Source: Membranipora membranacea (taxonomy: Eukaryota; Bryozoa; Gymnolaemata; Cheilostomatida; Membraniporidae). From it: 64,000 nucleotides of DNA. Every line of letters begins with the position of its first letter. Position 1 is the first letter of the stretch. The notes beneath the pieces are model-generated. The model saw only the letters and a list, made by a program, of their open reading frames with translations. It searched no databases and was not told where the DNA came from. The DNA lies in NCBI GenBank assembly GCA_914767715.1, contig OU612074.1, forward strand, positions 19,206,062-19,270,061, given 5' to 3'. Positions 12,210 to 25,516 of this stretch are shown here, in pieces. Both the position numbers and the translations under genes were made by a program.

Positions 12210-13582
12210 AACTAATGGCAACATAGTATTTCCTCCATAAGGGTATAAAATGGTTCTGAATTTGGAACCTTGTTATTTTTACTGTGTGTCCAGAGAAGCT
12301 CGCCTCAGAGGGTTAGATTAACCATATTGTTTTCGAAGTGAAATGTGTTGGATGTAAAGACTGGCTGGTATCTCATACAAAGTATTAGGTTACGCTGCTG
12401 ATATCTGCTCACATAACGCTGTTAATGCTATGCTCGGCAACAAGTTCTCTTATCTTGCTCTGCAAGCAGATCATGTATCTTGTGTTTAATACTAAACGCT
12501 GGAAAGATGTCATGTCACAAAGATAAAACATGGTCTTATTGGATTCTAATCAATATTATTAATATGTCGTTCAGTATATACAATAACTTAAATAATAAGT
12601 GATCGAGTTACGCTTCATTCTGATATTATCTTAAGGGAAGTGTACTTTTTGGTTTACACAATTTTGTAACAATATCCCAATCCTTTTTCATTGAACCCTC
12701 AATCGTTACTATCAGTTTTCTCACCGATTCATTCTTCTTACTTAAATACGAGCCTGATCTGAACTAAAACAAATTTACTCCTCTTGTTCTTAGAGAACTT
12801 CATTTAATTTAACTGAAATAACGAAATCTTTGATCAAAATAAATTTGACGATTGATAAGATTAAAACAATACCCCCTCTACCTTTATAATAGTGCATACT
12901 CATGTTAAAATGTCATTAGGTTCTTTGAAACATGATCTTAACTATTAGTAAATATCACGACAGCGGCAGCAAAAGCAGCTTAAACTTTACAATAGAGACT
13001 GTGTGTACGCTGCCTAATAGGACTTTGGTTTGTTAAGAACCCATTTAAACATTATATAAAGTGTGTATTGATCGAACAAATAACTATTGAAAGGTTTGTT
13101 GGTTGTGCGTTTATCGGATGCAAATCGGATTTTCATTTTGCCTTGTGCTAGGTTGCTAAGAACATAGCTAACTGTTTCTCATTGGATAACACAGCTCGAG
13201 AAACTTTATCTCAATAAAATACATAGTCTGAAATTTTCCAACCCCGTTTTAAATAGAAAGCTTCCATGTCACTTTTGTAATTTGATAGACTTGTGCAAAC
13301 TGGGAAAAATAATTTTCATTTCACATACCCTTGCAATGGTCAAATGGTGCCTTGCTAATACTCAGGAGACTGATTTTAAGTGAGATTCAATAGTTTACAC
13401 AAAGATTATAAATACTATAAAGATTACAAATACTCATTGTATTTTATCATATAATTGTTATGTCTGTTATAATTGGGCTTGTGTTACATACAAATGTATA
13501 TAGTCTGATTGTGAAATGATGGTCTGTCTACCTTGAATGGAGTATCCTACTATAATTTTTCAAATTCTACTTGTAGATAAAA

Positions 13583-15481
13583 ATGGTATACAACTACACA
13601 AAACCGAGAGGGCGCATCGCTGCCATGGACAGCAGTCCTGGACCCGCCCCCTACAAACTCCCTGGTCTAGTCGGACAACCATCTCACGATCCCCGATCTG
13701 TACACGAAAGGAGACCAGCCTATCCCTTCGGTAAGTTCGTCCGAGTTATTATCAAAATAAAACTACCTGATATATTCCAGTGCACCTTTCAGTATAACGA
13801 ATAACAATAACTGTGGATGAGCCAATAGGTTTTAATTTTTTCAAGTAAAGTTTTTAAGTTTTAAAATTTTACGTTGGCTTTATATCTTTCTTTTACTTAT
13901 GTTTCCAGGTATCAAGCACGGTAAATTTGCTGATGACTGTAGCCCTGGACCCGCCTACCTTCCCGATGCCAAAATATACAGAGACGGTATGGACGGCACC
14001 CCACACTACTCGCTCTACTCTAGAAACAAAGATCTAGCTGGGTAAGCATGCGTGTTTCTGGTATAACTGAACATGAATTGCTCACCTGATTCTGGCAAAC
14101 TGTGGTATGAGATATGATATGACTTGCAGAGGGGTATATAGTGAGGGCTTCTAAATCTGAGTGCGGATGATAAACTTTTATTTATGATAATATACCTTGC
14201 CTATATATATATATATATATAACATAAATAGCATATATGACATATATGTAATATGTATATAACAAAGTATGTCATATTATATATATATGTTATATATATA
14301 TTTTTTATATATAAATTTGTTATATATATATGTTATATTCATATTGCAGATTTAACGTACCAGGCGCCGGTGCATACAAACCAGAATCTACCGGACAGAT
14401 GGGATACTACAGACATCCAGCTTACAGCTTCGGTACCCGACATAGACATAGAAAATCAGACAACACACCAGCATCTAACAGCTATTCTCTACCAGGTGCG
14501 TGTAATAGTTTTCTCCTAATATTATTTCACGATGTACAAACAGACTGGATTGCGATATCAATTGCACAACATTTCGATCGTTCAATCCCTCATGTTGTAT
14601 CCTTAAACCTACTTGGACTACATCTGCATATTATGTTCACATTTCAATTGTCGTTGTAGTTATACCCGGAAACAAATTTGAAGTTTAATAGACTTTTAAC
14701 CCTGAAACGCAGATGCTCGAACTTAATAAACACAACTGAATGCAGTCCATATTATCAGTTTGCAAAACAAACAATCAGACACTTTGCCTCACTTTGTAAC
14801 ATAAACATAATCAGATAAGTATTCCTCTTCTCTCGTATAGGCATGACTGGACAGACCAAACAGAGTGGTAAGAAGCAGGCTCCCTGTTACTCTATGACCG
14901 GTCGCAGTAAGATCGGAGGATTCCACGAAGACTTGAAGAAGACCCCAGGACCAGGAGCTTATAACACCACTGACCCGAGCACCTTCAAGGATAAGAGACC
15001 TCTGTACAGTATGACCAGCAGGAACGTCATGCCTGGAGACGGAACACAGAAACCGGGACCTGGAGCTCACTCACCAGAGAGGGTAAGTCATCTCTCTGTC
15101 GTAAGGGGGGTACACACCTACATATTGGCGGCTTCGTCTCTATCTTTTTAGCAGCTGTCTACCTTCTATCTTAAAGTGTATTCAATCGCCCATTGTCAGA
15201 TCTTATTCCATTGCCCAGTAAGCGAATGAGTGATCATTGATGTTGTAAGATTGGGCTTTCCTTTTGCTTGTCTCCCCAAGGAAAAAAGCAGGATGAATCC
15301 ATATATTTTCAGGCTGCTCTCAGAATAAGTACACTTAGTAGCTAAGCATATATTGGAACTTTTTTAATAAAACTTTCTCTTTTTGTAGGTGGGAGTTACT
15401 AGACGATCAGCTCCACAATTCAGCTTTGGAATCCGCCACTCTCAATATGAGGCTCCGCTGATAGTTGAGGTCAGGGACTAA
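13583..15481 (+). CDS. ODF3: Outer dense fiber protein 3-like / CIMAP family (5 coding exons)
   Basis: ODF3/CIMAP proteins associate with ciliary and flagellar microtubules. Coding exons: 13583-13730, 13909-14041, 14350-14495, 14841-15082 and 15389-15481. Phases agree and give 253 residues, almost the same length as human ODF3. The protein is a string of proline-glycine STPGP-type repeats: SPGPAPY at 18-24, SPGPAYL at 61-67, PGAGAY at 98-103, PGPGAY at 178-183 and PGPGAHSP at 214-221. It also has the family motifs YSMTGRSKIGGF (159-170) and the C-terminal FGIRHSQYEAPLIVEV. The ATG lies 6 bases inside an exon that starts after an acceptor, so a noncoding exon precedes it. It converges on UTP14. 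Naming within the ODF3/ODF3L/CIMAP group is less certain than the family. Confidence 0.92.
14203..14340. repeat. AT-rich (TA)n microsatellite region
   Basis: Long TATA runs occupy the end of intron 2 of the ODF3-like gene, only about 10 bases from the acceptor of the next exon. Confidence 0.9.
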
Positions 15482-16568
15482 ATGCCTTGTCACCTAGTAA
15501 CAGTAACACTACATAAACACAATACCACTATCCAAACAAGGAAAGCTCAGACGGATATCTGACCAACTTATGTGATGATTGACTATGAAGAGCGGCCATC
15601 TTTGTTACATTGTGTAGCGCAACGTCATCACACAATGTCTATCACAACGTCATCACACATTATCACCACAGAAATGCCTTATTCTGGTCACTTAGACTAT
15701 CTGTGAAGCTAAAATAATGGGTCTATTAGATATCCTGTCTCAACCATTAATGATATTATTGCGAATGAATGGATGAACATTTTTCATTCATAACATTTTA
15801 TCAATGGATGAATTTTTTTATCATTGCTCAAAACACATCGATAGAATGGATGAAAAGTCACACTAGTCAATAAGATGTTATTTGGTTTGACTGAGAGTTA
15901 GTGCACATGTACTTGGGTCAAGTAAGGTTGTGAAAACGCCATGTACTAATGTATGTATGAAACAATGTATGCTATTATTCTGTTTTCGCTCTCGTTTAGG
16001 GGTTGTGCTCACATTTATTAACAATATTTTTTTCTTCAGTTAGACCTGTGTCGCGGACATAGAATTCATCCACCAAAACTTTCAATTTATGAAAATTTGA
16101 TTTGTACAAATTCTCATAGAGGATTCCAAGTCTAGAAAACTATCAATCAGTATTCTGCCTTGGAAAACTTTGTGATATTATCGAGATTGAGTCCTTTCCC
16201 TCATCTATCATCAAGGTTTACCCTGTGATTTTAATAACAAGAAAAAAGGTCTAATCCTTTTTCATTGTTTTTATGTATTTTTGAGTTAGATTTAATCATT
16301 ATAAATACACCTTCATTCAAGAAACAAAACTGTACAGCGATAATGACGGCTTGTACTGAGGTATCATTTCATTACATTTTAGCCTCAAATTTGGAGTTGT
16401 CCCCATGGTGGGAGGCAAAACAAAATTTTAGAATCTTCCCTGTATGGGCAACACAAAATTTTAGAATCTTCCCTGTATGCATCACTCTACATGCATATTT
16501 ACCTATTACCACTTGGATCAAGTAAACTAAATTTGTTCTTAGCATACGGATACAATATGATGATGGAA
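15482..16568. other. Convergent intergenic region, 3' UTRs of the ODF3-like gene and UTP14
   Basis: No exon is seen. An imperfect tandem pair containing ACAAAATTTTAGAATCTTCC lies at 16421-16482. ATTAAA candidates for UTP14 on the - strand are at 16291-16296 and 16230-16235. No AATAAA was found on the + strand for the ODF3-like gene. Confidence 0.5.
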
Positions 16569-19500
16569 TCATGTTTTTAGCTTTTTGTGTAATTTTCGTT
16601 TCTTCATCTTGAGCGCCTCGGGGTTGATCTCATACTGCTTGGCTATCTTCTTCTCGCCTGGATAAGCAGGGCTTTCATCAAAGTCATCAGCATTCATTCC
16701 CTTCTCCACAACCTGTCAGGAGTAAACATCACAGTATCTTATATGGGCTCAATTAGTCAAATGTGAGATAACATTACATTGCAATTTAAAAACAGAGATT
16801 TAACATTACTCTGATCAGACAATTAAGACGAAATACACGTTTTATCAAGTTTATTGTGACTTCTCACAACGCCAAAATCGATACAATTTTCTGTAACAGT
16901 TCAAGTTTGGCTAAATCAGCCCTGCAATAATCATAGGGACGTAATCTTCTTAGATCAGAGAAAGTTAAACAAGCAGAGGGGAGGCAACTCAGCTTATAAC
17001 AAGGGGTTAGAAATAATCAATTAGAGAAAAATAAATAAATGACAGCCTTGTAACAGCATGATAGAATGAAGGAAGCCCTGTCCCTAAGAGGATACTGACA
17101 ATACAGCTTATATAACTGTTCATTATGAAATATACTAATATTCATTCATCTGTCATTCAAATAAACTACTCAAATGGTGCCCGGTTGACAGTAGTAGCAT
17201 TTCGTTTACAATATTACTTCATTATCAACCACGTTCGCAACGATGTGGTTGATAATGTAATGCTACTACAATCTACCCAGGCAACATTCGCGCACTAAAT
17301 CCTATATGCCACCAAACAGTTCACCATACTTCTTTGGGGTTGCCGTATTAGTCGCCCCACTCCTAAAGGGGAAGTTATCTTGTTAATCATTGAGGTAAGA
17401 AAAATGTGAGATTTCACTCTCACAAACTAACATACAAACACAAAGAACTTACCATATCCTTACTCATAGGAGTGATAATGGTACCCATCGCAGTCTGTAC
17501 TTTAGGCTTACATAACTCTCTGTGTGCTAGTGTAGGTACAAAGTCCGTACCGACAGGGTGAGCCATTACAGCTGTGAACGCTTGAACAGGCATATTTGGT
17601 CTCTGGACCTGTCAACAAAGCATGTTTATACTCTTTACAATAAGTTCTTTCACAAAACAGTCAACACAATACATTTTCACATGTCTTAAATGTAATCTAG
17701 AATGTTGATGTTCTCAGAGGGACGGTCTCCAGGTGTTATACATGTCAATCAGAGTATTATTAATTCCGTATCTGAGGGAAAGATTGACTACAGGATTTGC
17801 GTACCCAATCTAGTGAGCAATATAACATGAATATCAACCAGCCATTGGGGACATTGTGTCATAAGCATTTCTACTGGAGGTACAATTAACTGATACTTAG
17901 CTATAGTCCAACTATTTAGAGCTATTTAACTCTCGATCACTTGAGGTGAGGTTACCTGATATTTAGCTATAGGTTGACTGTTTATAGCTTTCTCGTTGAC
18001 CATCACATGCTTAGGATATTTATTGGACCTCTGTCTATACTCCGCCTCTTTCTTTTCTTTGTCGGTTTTGTTAAGATTTCGCAATCTCTGACTATAAGTA
18101 CAGGAATCGTATATATATTCATATATATATATATATAAATATATTACATATTTATTCTAATAGTATTAATAAGTCTTGGGACTTTTGTCCGGAAAACGAA
18201 GATGAAAAAAATTTCTCTTAAAAAAAGAATGCTAATTGTGCAAATTATAAAAGTGTGTGTGAACAACTAGGACACACAAAGGTATAAGAATACAGAGAAT
18301 GCAAGTAAATGAGATAAATGTGAGCTAGCTGTGTATAGTCTTGGCTGTTGAACCAAGGAGTTGGTTCTGTATTTAATTCAAAATGTTCTAGAACCAAACA
18401 GGCTTCTCATTGAACATCAGTAATCAGTGGCCAGTCTTTGATGGACAATTTACAGGTAAGAAGCAATATCCTTCACATTTCCATTTAGTGTTTGGGGCCA
18501 CACTGTATGAACGCTATAGACGTGTTTTGACAATTTGATGTTTTCACTGGAATGATTACCACTACATTACATTAACTCAGCAAGCTGCCAATGATCATGG
18601 GAATAATGCTGGCAGAGTTATTCTTATTAAGCTTAAACCAGGTTGCCTGAGTTTGCATTTGCTCACCTTCGACGGTTTACCAGTAGAAACTCTAAATGCA
18701 GGCAAATTGGATCTAGATTGTTCTATAACTAGTCTGAGCCCCCCCCCCCCCCAGACTCTTCCCCCGCCCGATCGCCCCCCCCCCCCCCCGAGCTCTATAG
18801 TTTACCTTGGTGCGTTCTTCTTCTTCCGTTTTGGGTTTTGGACTCGTACTCCAGCGCCGCCCCAGCTACCCCATCCTGGCAGCTTGCCAAAAGCAAAGGC
18901 TTCAGCGGCAGCTTCATCTTCTATCTCAAACCTACCTGCAGACAGATAAATACATGGAGAGATCAAGAGCACAGACTACATATATTCAAGTACATAAGAA
19001 ATAGCTAAGACAAGCATTCTGGGAAGGTATTATATACCGTAATCAAACTCGTTGCAGTTGAAGTCACTATGTGAAAATAAACATATTTACAGCTAACAGC
19101 TGAAGATCTAACAATGGCGGCTATCATTGTGCGAAGTCTACTATACAAAATCATGTGGGTCTGTTTGATTAATAGGGTTTATTAAAATCAGATTTCTTAT
19201 CACTCGCCACATCCCGAAGCATGGGCGGCGAGATTGTAGTGCCTTAATGGCGAAGCCACAATATCTGCACCAGTTTGCCCTCTGTTTGCAGGCAGGTCAT
19301 TTTGCAAGTGATGATCTGATCTCGTCTCTTCCCGTGTACGTGTGTTGTAGGTGATATCTATCCCCACCTGTACACTATTGCAACCACTTACGTTTTCTCC
19401 TTTTGGAGAATTCCTCGACTACATCATCATCAGCGAAGGCCTGAGCTATGTTCAGTCTGTGCTCGTTATCTCCGTCTGCCTCATCCTCACTGGAGTCTGA

Positions 19501-22500
19501 GCCGGCCGGTCTAATCTGTCCAGAAAGGTCCGTGGTGGGGATAGATATCACCTAAAACACACGTACACGGTAAAATATGAGATTATCGCTTACAAAATAT
19601 GAGAGATGAGATCATCGCTTACACAAGAAATGATGACATTACCACAGACAAGAAGTGATGACATCACCACAGACAAGAAGTGATGACATCACCACAGAAA
19701 AGAAGTGGTGACATCACCACAGACAAGAAGTGCTGACATCAACACACACACACAATAGGATGACATCACCGCTAGTACATAACGTGATGTCATCACATTT
19801 CACGCAATAAGAGATGACATCACAGTACGTACATGATAGCATGATTGAAACAAATTTAAACAGGGATGCAACCACAGTATCAGCACTGTGACAACTTTCT
19901 CCATATTCATAGTGCGAAAAGTGAGTAAATCATTGACCTTTAGCAGAAATGATCTTGCACAAATTGACGGGAGGATGACATCATCACACCACATAGAGCA
20001 TGAGTCTATGACATCATCTAATCCATATGGACTGCTGAAATCTCCAAAATTTACATAAAAAGTGATGGCATAATCAGTCTTTATTTGGGCCAATTGAGAA
20101 TTGTTGCTGTCAATAAAAGTATTATATATATATATATATATATATATATCTTACCTTATCAGGGTCGATATCTGGTACAGTATTTTTATTAGTTGTCTCC
20201 TCATCACTAGAGTCAGAGTCGTCCCCTCTCCTCACTGATACACTACTAGCTGCGCTCTTACCCGTAACAAACTGTGTATCAAACCTGAAATAACAGACAT
20301 CCACTTTCAAGTCCAGTTTACCGAAACTAACCACTTTGTCTGTTGGAACAGTTTGCTTATTGGATTTTCGCTTAGTTGCCAATAGCAACAGTTGACAGTT
20401 GAAGTCAAGGCAGGTTCAATCAGTTTCCACCAGGGAGACTTCTACTAGTTTTAAAATATGAGCATAGGTAAAGTTATGTTCTGTTAGTGAGTTGTCCTCT
20501 TAATGTCAAAGAGGGTAAAACTCTTAATAGGCAACCATAGGAGAATAGGAGCAATGAAAAGTTATTAGCTAGTTTGCAATCCATCTTGTATCTTTCCAAG
20601 TTAAATGTCTTCAAGCTGAACCACCATACATAACATGTTACGAGGTTTCAAATTATCCGATGAGATTGGACACACAATTTACATTATTATTAATGCATGT
20701 TATTAACCTGAGATTTTGATCGCTATACAATTTATTGCATTTTACTGTAATGTCAGATCCGTTATATACATTTAATTGTATTATGATCAACAAATTAAGT
20801 AATCACAAACAAACATACCTGTCTACTTGTTCCCTAGTTTTAATTCTGTCCGTTGTGATTCCATCCATTAATTGATCAGCGTCAGCTTCCAGCTCAGCGG
20901 CAGCTGCTAGCGCTGCTGCCTTTGTCTGTGAAATATAACATAACAATATCAAACAATAATACTATCCTAAACCTCTCAAGGACAACCATAAAGTAAAGCT
21001 GCATTTATACTGCAGATTTTTTGGACAAATCTGTTCGTAAGAACGTCTGGTCAGACTATCATCAACAACCAAAATCGGCATTTTGGTTTGTTTATGAGAA
21101 AAACGCAGTATCAATACAAGACCTAAATGCTAAGAACAGCTCGAAGAGAAATACTGGCATGTGAATCAGACACGCAGGAAATAGAGTTAGAATCTTCACA
21201 TATGCTATTATGTGGATTGGAGGACACATGAGCCTCAAGTATACTACTACCTGCCAGATAGCTGCAAGCAAAGTAATTCTGGGCAAATCTCCAGGCATTC
21301 TGGATGTGACAGTTCTCAAAGCAAATATCACGCAATATACACCATTTTGAGGCAATTATTATCAAGGCACAGTTACAACTTGTCATATTATGTATCACAT
21401 GACCTTCTTAACGGTCTACCTGTTACCTGTCTTATCACCAAATGACTTGAGATAACTCACCTGTCTGACACCGTGCTCCTGTGACATATCAGGCTTTATG
21501 ACGATCACCTTGCCGCTGCCTCTCACCCCTTTACCGCTGTCTCTCACCCCTTTACCGCTGTCTCTCCCACCTTTACCGCTGTCCCTCACACCTTTACCGC
21601 TGTCTCTCACCCCTTTACCGCTGTCTTTCACAGCAGGAGCCTCCTTCACCTCCTCACCCTCAGTGTCACTGCTCTCCTCATCTGAAGATGAGTCATCATC
21701 GAAAGCTGCCGTCTTCAGCAGGGGCTCAGATTTCTTAACAGCAGGCTTAGCAGACGCTGACTTAGCAAGCTCTAAAGATTAAAGAATGTAAATTTGAAAC
21801 AGAGTTGCAACAGTCATATTCATTTTCTTGTGTGGAAGGTTTGAGGTCTAAGGGAACTAAGGACCTGATCCAAGGTGAGAGCAGTTAATCTCAGCCAGCT
21901 ACTTTTCCGAAACAAGACTTGATTGAATCAATAGCATATCTCTGCAGTATACAACAAAAATACATGGAATACTATCATGACAAATGCAATGGTTAATGCA
22001 ATTATAATTTGATGATCAAAATGATGATACACCAAAATCCGGTCCGAATGTAAATTCCAGCTTCCCTCTGGGTGGAATTTCTAACAAAGAGCCACCACCT
22101 TAGGCTATTTCAGCTTTTACATCTCAATATTTACTATATCAGGCACTCCTAAAAGTCTACAAGCTATTGTAAGCTTGTAATCCCAAAATACTGAACCGAC
22201 TTACTGCTACTCATCCAGGGATTTTTAGCAGACTGCTCCTGAGTAGTTGTCTCCTCCTCTGCTGATTCATCATCACTATCATCTCCCTCCATATCTACAT
22301 CACCTCTCATCTCATCCTCACTCTCCTCTTCTGTAACATCAGTAATCATAAGTCATCAGTCACAATGTGTAAGTGAGTCTGAGCCTCCCACACTCCTTTC
22401 CCCAACCGACGCCCCCTCCCCTCTGCCGGGAAGTCTGTCTATGAGTCAACCCATAAATCAGTTAGGGGTCATTAGTAAAGATGAGCAGGGTTTTTGTTTT

Positions 22501-25476
22501 CGGAGTGAAACAATACAGAGGTATATACAGCATACGCCAATATCGTTAAGATTAATTTTATCATCCACTAAGAATCCCAGACAGAGACAGTATTGTGACT
22601 TAGCTCGGAATGTTGTTGGTGTGACACTCGACAAGTCTTATGCAGAGATTTGGGATATCGTTGAAATTTTGAGCGCTTAAAATGCAAAGTATCATGGAAC
22701 GATAACACTGGCTAATATCACAAATCCCCTGTCTTAATAAAAGATAGGTCAAGTTTGATCCAGTTGGCCTGCCTATAATTGCTGCTCTCCCTCTAGTCAC
22801 TAGCGAGTTACATAAGTTGAAGTAGTAGATCAACTCAAAATGAAGGCAAATTGGATCAAATAAAATCAAATGTGTAATATCAGAATTTTGTTAATATAAT
22901 AATCAGTAGACTGGGATTCAGGTTAACAATTTTGAGTTATCCGTTCGGGTTGGGTGTGCACAGACAACTCCACACAACACCAATCCGAAACCTATCAGCC
23001 AAACAAAACAAAACCAACACACAAGCACATGGGTCTACTCAGAAATACACAATAGTGATACATGAATAGATAACACAACATAAGCAATATCCAACACAAC
23101 CAATAATCCAGACAAGGCCTCAGTGTTGGCATGAATCCCAGGCCAAATAATCAGGGGATGTTTTGTGATCCTACTACACAACAATATCGTTGATGAGCAA
23201 CACTGCCCCAGTAAATAGTCCATCACTAACTTACCCTCTTCCTCCTCATCACTGGACTCCTGTACCGGTTTCTTCATCAGCTCCACACCCTTAGCTCTCA
23301 TCTCATCCAGAGAATCCTTTATCTTATCGTTAAATTTACCGTATCTCTTGGCCATTTTAGCAAATTTACTCTTGCCTTTGTGTCTGAGACTAGCTCGCTC
23401 CTGAGTACAAGGTATCAATATTATATCATGGTATGATGATTGTACTGCTGGTATCAAACAACAAACATATATATCCTCTAAACATATAAGGAGTAATATG
23501 TTTCAACAATAAACATATAAAATACTAAAAATAAATAAATAGTATTTATATGTTTATGGTTTCAACATTCCTTACGGTTCAACATCTGTAGAATAATCAC
23601 ATAATGATATTTATATGAAGTATTTATGTGTTCATGGTTGTTTTGACAAACTTCAAACACTACATTTTTGTTCACCAGCTTTCTAGACATTCTAACCCTT
23701 TAAGCGCAACATGCCTGATTGGTAGTTGTCTGCTCATTGCCGTTCATGAGGCCTTAATTATAAATATGAAAGCATACAAGCTTCTACATGTGGTCACCTA
23801 CTGTATCATCAAAACTTTTCGCCAATCTTACATCTAACCGAAAAATTCTCTTTGATTCATATTCCTAAACACATACGCTCATCATAAAGCATATATACAT
23901 TTGTTTCAACCATTTGTTTTCATTGAATCGAGTTTTCATTCCTTTGACTTTATTTTGGTGGTTTTTTTTGCACATCAGGGAAAACATCTCTGGATGATGG
24001 TGGATGCAAATAAAAATCAATATATATATATATATATATAAGGAAAATCTCAGACATCTTTGATCACTGTGCATCTTACCTCGATTCTGGCCTGCTCGAT
24101 CTCCTCTGCTTTATCCATGTACTTCTCAGGATCTTCGGCTTTAAGTTTTTCCAGGGCTTTAAATGCCTCCTTTCTTCTCGCTGTCTTCAAATGTCTGTGA
24201 TAGCTGGAAACAAGGCAATATTTATAGACAATCACAAGATTCATCTTTGTTGAGTTTCAAAAAAGAAAAATAATTGTGTTTATTAGAAAAGCAAATATGG
24301 GAGGGGGGGGGGGCTCGGGTGGGGGCAAATACAATACTACCAAGAAATAAATACAAAGTAACGGAGACACGATGTGTTTCGGTTTGTAGTAAACCTGAAA
24401 ATGGTACTTTATCTATATTTATATCATTATCGTTATCAAACAATGTCAAAATCCTTTCTGCTTGGGAAGAGATTTGAGAATAAGAGCAGTTTTCTGGATG
24501 CGCCTCAAAGCCCATTGTCGTTGTCAAAAAGGAGATCTAACTTATATATATAAATAAAACAATTTCAATAGCCCCAGAACGTGCACCTTGTGCGCTTAGA
24601 ACTAACAGCAAAAGCAAGTGAGAATAGACAAACTTACTTTCTGCTCTTAATCTTTCCTTGCCGTCGATTCTTAGATGCATTCTGGGATACCAAAGCTCTG
24701 TGCTTTCTCCTCATATCCAGCTCCGCCTTGGCATTAGATAAATCCATCGCCCTGATTGCATGAAAGAACACAAATATTTCTTATAATGAAAGTTTTATTC
24801 AAACTAAAGATTAAAATGGTGATTGTGTGAATATCAAAAGAGCTTCCTCAACTCTATTGTATTTATTACCAACGAGGAAGGTTATCTTATCTCATATTGA
24901 TGGCATGTGTATTTTAGGTACTTTTTGTAAACAAACACACAGCATGTTATTATGAATCAAGCAGGTTTCAGTTATATACATATATATATCAGAATCGTTT
25001 TGCCACACGAGATGTGAAGTTCCTGGAAGTCCACTAGGAAAGAGGCCACTGATTCAAATCGATGTTCTTGTCACACGCCACATCCCAAAGCATTAGCGGC
25101 GAAATATTTTCTGCGAGGCCGCAATCTCTGCGCCAGGAAGGATGATCTCTGTTTGCAGGTAGGTCGGAGTACACCTTGGGGCCAACAAACCACAACCTTA
25201 AACACTTGCATGCTGAAGGACCGGCGCCATCTCTTACTCTTTCTCATTGTTTACTTACTTCATAGCTTCTTCCTCTGCTCTGGTGAGTATAGGTTTAGCT
25301 GCTAACTCAGCTTGTTTAGCGACGTACTCCGGTCCCTTCAGTAAAGCTTGTATCTCCAACTCCATGGCTGTACGGGGCTGGTGGTACATGGCCTCTGATT
25401 TACTGTGTAACAGGAAATGACACAATCATTATAATATATATTTTATGAAACAAATATACTATATTATTTATATATT

Positions 25477-25516
<40 letters not shown>

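Noticed and set aside
19197-19312. tRNA-derived SINE or tRNA gene
   Set aside because: No A or B box and no cloverleaf could be drawn by eye.
22331-22360. Box C/D snoRNA in UTP14 intron 8 (TGATGA and CTGA near the acceptor)
   Set aside because: The boxes are only about 20 bases apart, too short for a C/D snoRNA, and there is no terminal stem.
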